The notes under the pieces were generated by a model that ran no database searches, was not told where the DNA came from, and saw only the letters and a list, made by a program, of their open reading frames with translations. The translations under genes and the position numbers were made by a program. From assembly GCA_963676095.1 (NCBI GenBank), contig OY781040.1:4402001-4466000 (forward strand): DNA of 64,000 bases, read 5' to 3'. Source of the stretch: G963676095 sp963676095 (GTDB lineage Bacteria > Bacteroidota > Bacteroidia > Bacteroidales > Prolixibacteraceae). Of this stretch, positions 35,129 to 44,003 are shown piece by piece. Every line of letters begins with the position of its first letter. Position 1 is the stretch's first letter.

Positions 35129-36331
35129 TCATTGGCACATTCCTGTCAATGCATTTACCGGCGGAGCCCGTTGCCCGGGCCAGGATTCCAGCAATTGAAG
35201 CACCCCGCCACAATCTTTACACCTGAGCAGGGAGTGCTGGCCAAAACGCAGTTCCAGAACCTGTGCCCGCGAAAGCGGTGCAGTGGGTAGCTGTTCTAGC
35301 CCAAGGCTTTGGCGTATTGCTTGCAGGTTTTGTTTCTTGTTTCGCGAAGCCAGGAATCCCAGGTGGCGGATACGCCGGAAATAAGGGGGCACAATGTGGT
35401 CCAGGAAACGTTTGAGGAACTCTGTTCCGCTAATGGTTTCGTTTTTCTTTTGGTACCCGTTTTCGCGGTCGCACCAGCTAAAGGTAACATGGGTATCGGT
35501 TACTTTCATGATCCGCGCATTGGAGATGGCCACCCGGTGGGTGTACCTGCCCAGGTATTCGACCACACTTTCCGCGGATCCGAAAGCCTGTTTGGCATAG
35601 ACCACCCAGGGCTTTTTAATCAAATCACGGGGCACATACTTGCGGATTTTGCCCTCTTTTTTCAGTGTTCTGAGTTTCTTTGCGAACCTGGCGCTGAACA
35701 TTGCAGACATTTGTTTGACATCGAACAGGAAGCCGCCGTTCTGTTTGGTGCTTTTCCATTTTCCGTTTTTATCCATTCCCCCGGACGGTACAATCAAATG
35801 CACATGGGGGTGGAACCGGAGCTGTTGGTCCCAGGTGTGGAGAATGGCAATGGCACCCGGACGGGCCCCCATGAGTTTGGGGTCACGGGCAAACAGGCAC
35901 AGGGTTTCCCACGATTTTTCCAGCAGCAGGTTGTACATCACTAGGCGGTTGAAACGGAACAGCTCCAGCAGGTTGTGCGGGACGGTAAACACCACATGAA
36001 AGTATTTTACCGGCAGCAATTCCTGTTTGCGGGCTTCCACCCACAATTCTTTATCGATGCCCTGGCAACGGGGGCAATGACGGTTGCGGCAACTGTGCAG
36101 CACGTAATGTACCGATCCGCAATCGTTGCAGACCATGGCCGAACCACCCATTCCGGGGGTACGGCAAGCTGCCAGAGCCCGGAGTACCTTTAGCTGGTCG
36201 GAGGAAACGCCCCTGTCTTTCAGCAACGCGGGCAGGAATTGCCGGATAACCCCGCCCAGGGAGTTATCGGGTGGCACCGCCGTATAGCTTTTCCATGGGG
36301 GCAAAACCGGCCTTGGGGTCCGAACGGGCAA
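35129..36331 (-). CDS. IS91-family (Y2/HUH) transposase, copy 2
   Basis: This 400-residue protein is a near duplicate of the copy at 32040-33242, with a zinc-ribbon N-terminus, the HPHVHLIV HUH motif and the same C-terminal NALTGMCQ end. The few substitutions (for example LPVKYFHV instead of LPLKYFHV, SARFAKK instead of SAKFAKK) are conservative, so both copies may be active. It overlaps the upstream recombinase gene by 68 bp. Confidence 0.88.
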   Translation of the reverse strand: MPVRTPRPVLPPWKSYTAVPPDNSLGGVIRQFLPALLKDRGVSSDQLKVLRALAACRTPGMGGSAMVCNDCGSVHYVLHSCRNRHCPRCQGIDKELWVEARKQELLPVKYFHVVFTVPHNLLELFRFNRLVMYNLLLEKSWETLCLFARDPKLMGARPGAIAILHTWDQQLRFHPHVHLIVPSGGMDKNGKWKSTKQNGGFLFDVKQMSAMFSARFAKKLRTLKKEGKIRKYVPRDLIKKPWVVYAKQAFGSAESVVEYLGRYTHRVAISNARIMKVTDTHVTFSWCDRENGYQKKNETISGTEFLKRFLDHIVPPYFRRIRHLGFLASRNKKQNLQAIRQSLGLEQLPTAPLSRAQVLELRFGQHSLLRCKDCGGVLQLLESWPGQRAPPVNALTGMCQ

Positions 36332-37157
36332 TGTGCAGGTACATCATGGTAGTGACGATATCGGCATGGCCCAGTTGGTTTTTTACGCTCACGATATCGA
36401 GTCCCATCTCCAGCAGGTGCGTGGCATAACTGTGGCGCAAGGTATGGATACAGGCAGCTTTGCGGATGCCAGTCTTTTGCATGCACGAACGAAAAGCATG
36501 GCGTATCCCTTCGTGACTGATCTGCTCCCCCCTGACCTTGCCGTTGAAAAGCCATGTTTGCGGGTTGGAAGCTTCCAGGTACTGTTTTATTCCTTTAATG
36601 GAGAGCGGGGAAACAGGCACGTAACGGTCTTTTTTGTATTTGCTTTGGCGGACATGTACCTGCCGACGGTCAAAATCGATATCGGTTATTTTCAGGTTTA
36701 TTACCTCTGAGATGCGAAGCCCGCAGTCGTAAGTAACGGCAAACAGCGCCCGGTGCTTTAATAGTTTGGGCGTTTTCAGGATGAGTTTGATTTCGGGTTG
36801 GGAAAAGACTACAGGCAATGCCTTACTGCCGGATATAGCAGGCAGTGCCAGATACAGTTTCTCGTTTTTGAACATCGAAAACAGGGTGCGCAGCCCGTAC
36901 ACCAAGTGTTTGAAAGAGCTCATGCTCGGCTTTTCATTTTGGCGGAGATGGAAAAGGTATTCTTCCATCTGGTCGATGGATAAATCCAGTGGCGAACATC
37001 CGAAATGGAGCACCATTTTTGATATTTGCATCAGGTAGTTTCGCGTGCATGATCCGGATTTACCGGCAATGGTGTACTTGCGAAGGAACTTTTCGCTGAT
37101 GGTTTTAAACTCGGGAACAGCCTGGCAGGCCTGCTCCAGGTAAGATTTTCTGCTCAT
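36264..37157 (-). CDS. tyrosine recombinase of the IS91-like unit, copy 2
   Basis: This 297-residue recombinase is identical in predicted protein sequence to the copy at 33175-34068, including all catalytic residues (R in CGLRISEV, HTLRHSY, GHADI and the YLHI tyrosine). One silent difference is visible near 36904. The near-perfect identity indicates recent duplication. Confidence 0.88.
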   Translation of the reverse strand: MSRKSYLEQACQAVPEFKTISEKFLRKYTIAGKSGSCTRNYLMQISKMVLHFGCSPLDLSIDQMEEYLFHLRQNEKPSMSSFKHLVYGLRTLFSMFKNEKLYLALPAISGSKALPVVFSQPEIKLILKTPKLLKHRALFAVTYDCGLRISEVINLKITDIDFDRRQVHVRQSKYKKDRYVPVSPLSIKGIKQYLEASNPQTWLFNGKVRGEQISHEGIRHAFRSCMQKTGIRKAACIHTLRHSYATHLLEMGLDIVSVKNQLGHADIVTTMMYLHIARSDPKAGFAPMEKLYGGATR

Positions 37158-37248
37158 AATAATTTGTTTTTAAAATTAGGAGCAGCAAAATCAACAGATA
37201 TCACCAACAATTCCTATTTTAGTTGTAAAATAAGCTCCCGCTTAGCGG

Positions 37249-37381
37249 GTTTAGTTCAACAAATTGTAATATGGCAGGCGGGGGCCTTAGTGGTTTGACA
37301 AGTCAAATCTTTTGCGGTCACTCCTGCGGGTCTGACAAGATTTCTATCGAAATCCCGCCCGACCACATACAAGTGACCGTT
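37249..37381 (+). other. attC-like site 5 (right of IS91-like copy 2)
   Basis: Same layout as site 3: GTTTAGTTCAAC, outer arms TTGTAA/ATACAA, GGCGGG/CCCGCC, inner stem GGTTTGAC/GTCAAATC, terminal GTT (37379-37381) opening the unit GTTGGCGGTC. Compared with site 3 the inner stem has a C-G to T-A exchange on both arms, so pairing is kept while sequence changes. Confidence 0.65.
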
Positions 37382-37433
37382 GGCGGTCATGCTAAAAAAG
37401 ACTGCTTCGTAGATAATTATAACGTTTGATTAA

Positions 37434-37931
37434 ATGAAGACATTTTATAAAACTATACTGATTGCTGGATTTGTTTTAATCGGCACATTTGAATTACAAG
37501 CACAAACGACTGATCATAAACTCAACCAAGTTGACTTGATGAAAAAGTTTGTTGGTCGGTGGAAATGTGAATTGGGTAAAGACACCGTATTAATTGGCGA
37601 GAATATTGCCTTTGGAACTGGATTAGTATGTAGTACTCAGATTATAACAAACGGTAAGATTCTTAATTCAGTTAAACAGCTTTATGGCTATGACAAAAAA
37701 AATGATAAATTTATTGTCGCTGAACTTATTGAATCTTCTCCTGTGATTGAGATTTGCACCAGTTGGTTCACATCGCAAAATACAGGTGAGCTTGTTGTTA
37801 CTAATCCTGATAATGCTCCTTTTAGATTTAGATTTGAATTCAAAAGTGCTGATTTGATTGTACAGACCGCAATGCAAAATGATACGGTGATTAAAGAGAT
37901 TACCATTACCAGGATAAAAGATGAAAAATAA
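37434..37931 (+). CDS. secreted hypothetical protein, lipocalin-like (cassette cargo)
   Basis: This 165-residue protein has a signal peptide (TILIAGFVLIGTFELQAQ) and a mature all-beta domain. The WKCELGKDT, YDKKNDKFIV and RFRFEFKSADLIVQTAM segments look like the alternating strands of a small barrel, such as DUF1579- or lipocalin-like proteins. No enzymatic residues are evident. It is the only gene of its unit, which starts GTTGGCGGT at 37379 and ends ACCGCCAA at 37951-37958, where a group II intron has inserted. The function is unknown; an exported binding protein is a reasonable guess. Confidence 0.65.
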   Translation: MKTFYKTILIAGFVLIGTFELQAQTTDHKLNQVDLMKKFVGRWKCELGKDTVLIGENIAFGTGLVCSTQIITNGKILNSVKQLYGYDKKNDKFIVAELIESSPVIEICTSWFTSQNTGELVVTNPDNAPFRFRFEFKSADLIVQTAMQNDTVIKEITITRIKDEK

Positions 37932-39371
37932 TGGTAGATAAAAAGCACGAACCGCCAATCGAATAGCCCGCCCTGTCAGCAAACGCTGACAGGGAGAGGC
38001 TTTCACACCACTGTACGTACGCGAGCTACGCTCCACCCCTTCGGCCAAAATGTCCACCGGACATTTTAACCTCGGGCACATATACAGCGGTTCATTAAGA
38101 TGTGGGGCAACTTTTCCGTAATATGTAAGCAACGCTTCGTAACCTCTTTTTCGCAATCGCTCCAAAGTAATGGTCGTTCTCAGAATCGGGCTTTGGGCAA
38201 TTGCCCATCCTCCCATCCGGGAACGGCTCCATTGGTAAGCATGTTCCGGATCGACCCCCAGACGGATCAGGTTCTTCCGTTTCCGTTCGGGTTTCTTCCA
38301 ATGGTGCCAGATACAATACCGAAGCCGATTTCTGAGCCACCCGTCCAGTTCCTTTAGCTTGCCGTGCAGGCTCGCCATACGGAAATAGTTGAGCCATCCC
38401 CGGGTAATTTCTTTGAGCTTTTGAATGCGCTCATCGAAACTCATCGGTGTGGTCTTCCGGGTGATCGTTTTCATCTTTTGTTTCAGGTTTTTCCAGCTTT
38501 TGTCGCTTGCAACCAGTTGGTATTTGCCTTTTTCTCCCTTACGGTAAGTGGGTACAAATCCGTACCCCAAAACCTTAAAGTTCACAGGCCGGCGGATGCC
38601 GCTTTTCTCCCGGTTGATCGGTAACTTCAACTTGTTTTTCAAAAATAGAAACAAGTTGTTGCCGATCTTGCGGGCCTCCGATTTGCTTTTGGTGTACGCA
38701 CTAAAATCATCGGCGTATCTGACGTAGCGAAGTCCCTGCCTCTCCATTTCCTTATCCAACTCATTGAGCATGATATTGGAAAGCAAAGGGCTGAGTGGGG
38801 ATCCCTGCGGGACCCCTTTCCGCCTTTTGACCAGTTTGCCGTTGATTTGGATCGGCGCTCTCAGCCATTTGCGGATCAGGCGCAAGGTGAGCGGACATTT
38901 GACCTTGCGGTACAGCAACTGCAACAGGATACAGTGGTCCACTTCATCGAAGAAGCTTTTCAGATCGATATCAACAATGTGCCGGTATCCTGAATTAATG
39001 TATTCCTGAGCCTTTAGTACCGCTTGCTGTGCGTTGCGATTGGGCCGGAAGCCGTAACTGTAATCTTCAAATTCCATCTCGAATTTGATAGACAGAACCT
39101 GGCCTACGGCTTGTTGCAACAAGCGATCCGTTGCCGTGGGCACGCCTAATAAACGGAATTTTCCGTTGCTCTTGGGTATTTCCACCCCCAGAATAGGTTG
39201 TGGCTGGTACTTCCCTTCACGGATATCAGATTCCAGTTGCTCCCTGTTTTTAGTCAGGTGAGCATACAAATCCGTCACTGCCATACCATCGGTGCCTGCC
39301 GAACCTTTATTCGACACAACCTGACGGTAAGCCCGCATTATATTCCTCCGGTTCAGTACCTGTTCAATCAT
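37668..39371 (-). CDS. group II intron reverse transcriptase/maturase (intron A)
   Basis: This intron-encoded protein has the seven reverse transcriptase blocks (GTDGMAVTDL, RLLGVPTATDRLLQQAV, YSYGFRPNRNAQQAV, VDIDLKSFFDEVDH, KGVPQGSPLSPLLSNI, and YADD in RYVRYADDFSAY) and a thumb/maturase domain (KEITRGWLNYFRMASLHGKL). No endonuclease domain is visible. It would splice the intron RNA and drive retrohoming. The frame has no stop before the intron 3' end: the last roughly 97 codons (37668-37957) read out of the intron across the antisense strand of the neighbouring cassette. The natural C-terminus therefore depends on the insertion site, as it does in the truncated copy ending at 44840. Confidence 0.85.
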   Translation of the reverse strand: MIEQVLNRRNIMRAYRQVVSNKGSAGTDGMAVTDLYAHLTKNREQLESDIREGKYQPQPILGVEIPKSNGKFRLLGVPTATDRLLQQAVGQVLSIKFEMEFEDYSYGFRPNRNAQQAVLKAQEYINSGYRHIVDIDLKSFFDEVDHCILLQLLYRKVKCPLTLRLIRKWLRAPIQINGKLVKRRKGVPQGSPLSPLLSNIMLNELDKEMERQGLRYVRYADDFSAYTKSKSEARKIGNNLFLFLKNKLKLPINREKSGIRRPVNFKVLGYGFVPTYRKGEKGKYQLVASDKSWKNLKQKMKTITRKTTPMSFDERIQKLKEITRGWLNYFRMASLHGKLKELDGWLRNRLRYCIWHHWKKPERKRKNLIRLGVDPEHAYQWSRSRMGGWAIAQSPILRTTITLERLRKRGYEALLTYYGKVAPHLNEPLYMCPRLKCPVDILAEGVERSSRTYSGVKASPCQRLLTGRAIRLAVRAFYLPLFFIFYPGNGNLFNHRIILHCGLYNQISTFEFKSKSKRSIIRISNNKLTCILRCEPTGANLNHRRRFNKFSDNKFIIFFVIAIKLFN

Positions 39372-39889
39372 CCTCTTTTCGTTTACTTTGTTTTACCCTG
39401 TCCCGCTTAAGCCAGGGCTGGCAATGCCTCCCTGCCGAATTTGGAACATCTTAATGTTCAGCCCTTCACTACCCTGTGAGTCCTCCGCGGTATCTGTTCG
39501 CGGCTCGTTGCCAGTAGCTACTATGGCTTCTGCTGACTCCTTCCCCTAACCACCACGTGGTTGACAAGGTATCCCCTGGTAAGAGCTTTTCCCTTCATCC
39601 AATCCCTGCGACATCTACTGGAAAACGATTTTGGTATTCTTGGGACGTTACAATGGTGTGCTTGCTTATCCTCGTTTCACAGCCTCATATGCCGTTTCTG
39701 TTCGTCAGTACCGGATTTTGCCTTCTCCTGCCCTGCAAACTGGCTCGTTCGCTAAAAATGTCCACCGGACATTTTTTTACGCTCCGCCCCCTTCAGAGCC
39801 TGGGTCACCCCAAACCACCTTGCCACTTGCTAATGCTTCCGGGCGTTACCCCGGTGCATAAGGGACTTGCACCCTCTGGAAAAATACAC
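37958..39889 (-). mobile_element. group II intron A, inserted in a cassette end
   Basis: This intron of about 1.93 kb lies on the minus strand. Its 5' end is near GTGTATTTTTCC (39889) followed by a GGGTGCAAGTCCC domain I segment, and its 3' end is near CTATTCGAT (37958). It encodes its own reverse transcriptase. Removing it rejoins ACCGCCAA to CTGCTGAAAC and restores the end of the 37434 unit, so the boundaries are supported to within about two bases. Palindromes AAAATGTCC/GGACATTTT occur both near its 5' domain (39757) and near its 3' end (38047). A broken second copy lies at 44914-45169 and 51245-51310. Confidence 0.8.
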
Positions 39890-40102
39890 CTGCTGAAACT
39901 ATGTTTATTGCTTTTTATTTGTATTTTTAAGCTTTTTCTATAGCTTTCAGCAGATGCGCTCTGCTCATGCAGGGCGCACACACAGTGTATATTCAATAGT
40001 GGTATTCGTTCGGAAGTGAAGGTCAGGAACCCGTAGCGAAAGACAGGAGTACGCGCTGGCACAGCTAGCTCGCAATCCACTACAAAATATACACTAACCG
40101 TT
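39890..40102 (+). other. attC-like site 6, disrupted by group II introns
   Basis: After the intron-interrupted end ACCGCCAA comes CTGCTGAAA (39890) with its complement TTTCAGCAG (39945). A second palindrome follows with 10-bp perfect arms AGTGTATATT (39984) and AATATACACT (40086), inner AGTGG/CCACT, then AACC and GTT (40100-40102). The next base, G40103, plus CCAGCA after the following intron gives the next unit's start, GTTGCCAGCA. Confidence 0.6.
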
Positions 40103-40576
40103 GGTACGCCGTGAAGCGTATTTTCTTCAATGGGTGCAATTCCCACCTGCCGAATTGGCTGTTCGGGCAGTAATGAAAAAGACTGTTTAAGTCGCGAGGC
40201 TTACTCAGGAGTTCTTTGGATTAAGTTACCAAGCCGCAATGCTTAAGGCGTGAACCCATAGTAGCTTCGAAAAGTGTAAATCGTAGACTGGGGAGGATGT
40301 TGACGTGTCGCGAACCCTGTTACTTATTGTGGATCAACAGTCGTATGAAGCAATAAGGTCTACCGGAGTCATAGGGGTGGCGTGGTAATAAACGGAGGAA
40401 ATATGAACACGGGAGGTCTCCTGCAACAAAGCATGGCAAGCATAAACACGCCGGTATAAGTATAACGAAGTCCGGAGGTGGTTGCAGGAGAAGTCGGAGA
40501 AGCCCATAGTACCGTTGACGGTAAAGACAACACAACTTTACTTTTAGGGAAGGGGCTTTACTTTAGAGAAGCTTTT

Positions 40577-41417
40577 ATGGATAAACAACTGCTTGATATT
40601 GATTTACATCTAAAAGTTAAGCCATCGGTTACGGCTGATGAGAAGGTTCGTGTCTTCCAACGAAAGCTATACCTGCGAGCCAAGCAAGACAAAAGCTTTA
40701 AGGCTTACAGTTTGTATGACAAGGTATGCCAGGAGCATGTATTACATGAGGCATACCGGAGGGTAAAATGGGGCAAGCAGGAATACGGCGGTGGCGGGGT
40801 TGACAAGGTTACTTTTGGAATGATCGAAAAGGATGGTGTAACCCAATTCCTGGCCGGCATTCAAAACGACCTTACTAACAAAACCTACCGTCCACAAGCG
40901 ATCCGCAGGGTCATGATCGACAAAGCGGGGAGCAAAGAGAAACGGCCATTGGGTATACCAACCATCCGTGACCGGGTAGTGCAGATGGCAGTGAAGATGA
41001 TGATCGAACCACTGTTCGAGGCCGATTTCATCGAAACCTCCTATGGCTTCCGTCCGAAAAAGAGCGCGCATGATGCCATTCGAAAGATCAAGGAAAACCT
41101 GTTTGCAGGTTATCAGTTTGTTTACGATGCCGACCTATCGAAATACTTCGACACGATTCCGCACGATAAGCTGATGAAAGTTGTGTCCGGTCGGTTAGCC
41201 GACACAGGTATCATGAAATTACTAAAACAATGGTTGCGCAGCCCGGTTCAACAAGTAGACGGGCAACTGACCAAAAGCAGGATTGGCACCCCGCAGGGAG
41301 GAGTTATATCACCACTTTTGGCAAATATTTACATGAACGTATTTGACCAACTGATCGACGATCCCGAGGGAGTTTATGCCAAGGAGGACATCCGAATAGT
41401 GCGATATGCCGACGACT
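40577..41417 (+). CDS. intron B reverse transcriptase, 5' exon
   Basis: The first 280 codons of the intron B protein contain reverse transcriptase blocks 1-5 (GVDKVTFGMI, RPLGIPTIRDRVVQMAV, TSYGFRPKKSAHDAI, YDADLSKYFDTIPH, IGTPQGGVISPLLANIY) and stop immediately after RYADD, the catalytic aspartate pair. Here intron C interrupts the gene after the first base of the next codon. The ATG at 40577 is preferred over an upstream in-frame start at 40478 because it follows the family pattern. The frame continues at 43305, so splicing of intron C would give a protein of about 470 residues. Confidence 0.85.
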
Positions 41418-43304
41418 GTGCGCCAAGAACAACTCCTGTAGCGGGAGCTGATGCTATGATGATGATGGAGGCAGGCCCTCCGGATTCGGTTTGCAGGAAC
41501 TGATTTCAAACCGCTGTATGCTGCTGCATTTAAGAGGTGCGGTCGTGAGCGATACAGAAAAGGTAGAGTAGAATCTATCAGGTGACTTTACAGAAGATGA
41601 CCGCAAGGGAACCATTGATGAAATGTCGAAAGCGTAGTGATGATGTCAGAACCGGGGGGAAGTCGTTAACCCGGGATAAGCTTGGAGGGCACCTGATACA
41701 CTGTCTAAGCGGCATCCGGCACAAAGATGGCATGATCTGTAAAGAGGCGTTATCATGGAACTTGGGAACCTGTCGTCTCGGTGCTAAGGGAGAACGCTAA
41801 GCAGAGAACCTGTAAAGTTCAGAGTACCAATACGAGGCACAGGGACAGAGTACCCCGTAGTAGTATCAGACAGTCTTTGTAATGAAGGTTTAGCGAAGGG
41901 GGTACATTATTCAGCTGAAAGAATTAACCAACTGAAAGCAATTTTAGGATGAAATTAAATCAGACAGCAAAGCCATTTGACATTCCAAAACAAGTAGTTT
42001 GGAAGGCATACCTGAAGGTGAAACGCAACCAGGGAGCCGGAGGCATAGACAATGTAACCATAGAATCGTTCGATCGTGAAGTAGGGAAGAACCTATATAA
42101 ACTTTGGAACCGGATGTCATCGGGGAGTTATATGCCATCGGCAGTAAAACTGGTTGAAATACCCAAAGGGAATGGAGAAACGAGGCCGCTTGGAATCCCT
42201 TCGGTCTCGGATCGCGTCGCACAAATGTGCGCAGTTCTGCTATTAGAACCGGTAATTGATCCATTATTCCACGAGAACTCTTATGCTTACCGGCCAAACC
42301 GGTCGGCCCATCAGGCGGTAGAAGCAGCCCGGCGACGGTGCTGGCGATATGACTGGGTACTTGATCTGGACATTCGAAAGTTTTTCGACACGATAGATCA
42401 TGAACTTCTCATGAAGGCAGTCAAACGACACACATCGGAGCGCTGGATATTACTTTATATTGAAAGATGGCTGAAAGTTCCATACCAAACAAGTGATGGT
42501 CATCAGATAAAGAGAGCGAATGGAGTACCACAAGGGTCAGTAGTCGGGCCACTATTAGCGAATCTGTATATGCATTATACTTTTGATGAATGGATGAAAC
42601 GGAAATATCCCTTAGTCCCCTTTGAAAGATATGCGGACGATACCATTTGCCATTGCAGGACAAAGGAAGAAGCAGAGTTCCTTAAAACAGCGATCAAGGA
42701 TAGAATGGAACAGTGTAAACTTTCATTAAATGAAGCAAAGACTAAGATTGTTTACTGCAAAGATGATGACAGAAGAGGAAGCCATGACCTGGAGAAATTT
42801 GATTTTCTCGGGTTTACTTTTATGGCAAGGAGGTCAAAGAATCGATGGGGTAAATTCTTTATTAATTTTAGTCCTGCTATCAGCATGAAAGCGAAAAAGA
42901 AGATCAGCAAAGAAATAAGGAGCTGGAACTTACATGAAAGATCAGATAAAAGCCTGACGGATTTAGCGAATATTTTTAATCCGATGTTGCAAGGCTATAT
43001 CAGTTACTACAGCAAGTTTTACAAATCAGCGATGTATCCGTTGTTTCAGCGTCTAAACGAACGATTAGCCCATTGGGTATCACGGAAGTTTAAGCGATGT
43101 AGAAGGCATAAAACCAGAGCGATTCGGTGGTTGGGTAGTATGTATAAACAGAACCCCACTTTATTTGCACACTGGAAGTTTGGAATCACACCGCCAATGG
43201 TATGAATGTACCATTGAGGCTGAATAATAGGAGCCGTATGACGGGAGACTGTCACGTACGGATCTGGGAGGGACTCAGGGGGAAGTTCCCTGGGTCTACT
43301 CGAT
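41418..43304 (+). mobile_element. group II intron C (inner intron of the twintron)
   Basis: The intron begins GTGCGCC (41418), a match to the group II 5' consensus GTGYG. It contains domain V at 43231-43264 (GAGCCGTATG ... CGTACGGATC) and ends CTACTCGAT (43304), giving 1887 bp. Exact removal fuses GACGACT to TTGTGTTAATG and restores the reverse transcriptase reading YADDFVLM. It therefore inserted directly beside the active-site codons of another intron's protein. Confidence 0.88.
41949..43205 (+). CDS. group II intron reverse transcriptase/maturase (intron C)
   Basis: This 418-residue intron-encoded protein has reverse transcriptase motifs GAGGIDNVTIESF, RPLGIPSVSDRVAQMCA, NSYAYRPNRSAHQAV, LDLDIRKFFDTIDH, NGVPQGSVVGPLLANLY and RYADDTICHC. 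A group II maturase-like thumb and GYISYYSKFYKSAMYPLF region follow. No HNH endonuclease is present. It would splice intron C and so, indirectly, permit expression of intron B's protein. It differs clearly from the proteins of introns A and B, so three distinct intron lineages occur within 6 kb. Confidence 0.88.
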   Translation: MKLNQTAKPFDIPKQVVWKAYLKVKRNQGAGGIDNVTIESFDREVGKNLYKLWNRMSSGSYMPSAVKLVEIPKGNGETRPLGIPSVSDRVAQMCAVLLLEPVIDPLFHENSYAYRPNRSAHQAVEAARRRCWRYDWVLDLDIRKFFDTIDHELLMKAVKRHTSERWILLYIERWLKVPYQTSDGHQIKRANGVPQGSVVGPLLANLYMHYTFDEWMKRKYPLVPFERYADDTICHCRTKEEAEFLKTAIKDRMEQCKLSLNEAKTKIVYCKDDDRRGSHDLEKFDFLGFTFMARRSKNRWGKFFINFSPAISMKAKKKISKEIRSWNLHERSDKSLTDLANIFNPMLQGYISYYSKFYKSAMYPLFQRLNERLAHWVSRKFKRCRRHKTRAIRWLGSMYKQNPTLFAHWKFGITPPMV

Positions 43305-43876
43305 TTGTGTTAATGAAGACGAAGCATTATCCACCGAAGATTCTCCGGCGTATGAACAACACCCTGACCCGGATGGGGCTCACGATTAACCAGGAGAAAA
43401 CCAAATTGTTGCACATCAATAAGAGTAGTTTTTGCTTTCTGGGTTTTGAGTTCCGCATGGTACAATCGAAGTTTAAGTGGAACACCAAACGTTACACCAA
43501 TATCCGCCCGAGTACCAAATCACGGTCGAAGCTCTATGCCAACATCAGTGATTGTCTGGGGAAACGGAGGCATTGGAACATTGAACCGATGATGTACAAG
43601 CTGAACGAGATTTTGATTGGGTGGCTAAATTACTTTAGCATCACCAAGGTAACACACATCTGGGACACGGTCAGCCAGATCAAATGGCATTTGGATTACA
43701 AACTGTATAAATGGCTAAAAAGCAAAGGACGGAAAGCCCATAAAACGCTACGCCAGCGCCCTTTCGATAATCTTGTCAAGTACAAACACTTACTGGATAT
43801 CGAGAAATATGCGAGCTTAAAGTTCCATGCGAAAGCTACAGAAAGAACTCTATCGGTAAGCCGTATGAGCGAATAG
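43305..43876 (+). CDS. intron B reverse transcriptase, 3' exon
   Basis: This is the continuation of the gene at 40577-41417 after intron C: FVLMKTKHYPPKILRRMNN, then GLTINQEKTKLLHI (block 6-7), FCFLGFEFRM and a maturase domain (LNEILIGWLNYFSITKVTHI). The stop codon at 43874-43876 lies inside domain V of intron B. An upstream methionine at 43202 is inside intron C and is not the natural start. Together the two exons encode a complete reverse transcriptase without an endonuclease domain. Confidence 0.83.
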
Positions 43877-44003
43877 TTCACGTACGGTTTGATGCAGGGG
43901 GTACTGACAGTCAGCTCATAATTTGTACATTTACGTGTATTAATTATTGGGTGGGCTGTCAGGCTCTACTCTACCCAGCAATTTAAAACGACATTCTGCT
44001 AAC

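Larger units (their letters stand above)
34848..37260. mobile_element. IS91-like unit with tyrosine recombinase, copy 2
   Basis: Second near-identical copy of the unit at 31758-34171, in the same orientation, with the same 12-bp complementary ends (34848-34859 and 37249-37260). The two copies bracket a single hypothetical gene and could recombine to delete or amplify it. Differences from copy 1 are scattered and concentrated in the non-coding left end. Confidence 0.75.
40104..43974 (+). mobile_element. group II intron B (outer intron of a twintron)
   Basis: The intron starts at GTACGCC with a GGGTGCAATTCCC domain I segment. It ends after a textbook 34-nt domain V (43858-43891, AAGCCGTATG ... 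CGTACGGTTT) and a long domain VI closing at CTCTAC (43974). Excision joins GTTG (40100-40103) to CCAGCA (43975), giving GTTGCCAGCA, whose complement TGCTGGCAA stands at the other end of the unit (44906). That fit supports both boundaries. A second group II intron (41418-43304) sits inside its reverse transcriptase gene; without it intron B is 1984 bp. Confidence 0.85.

Noticed and set aside
37668..43876. A retron or DGR built on the reverse transcriptase genes
   Set aside because: All three proteins have group II intron maturase thumbs, lie in introns with recognisable 5' ends and domain V, and no msr-msd or template/variable repeat pair is adjacent.
43202..43876. An independent gene starting at the methionine at 43202
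   Set aside because: The start is inside intron C; the sequence is the second exon of the intron B reverse transcriptase.
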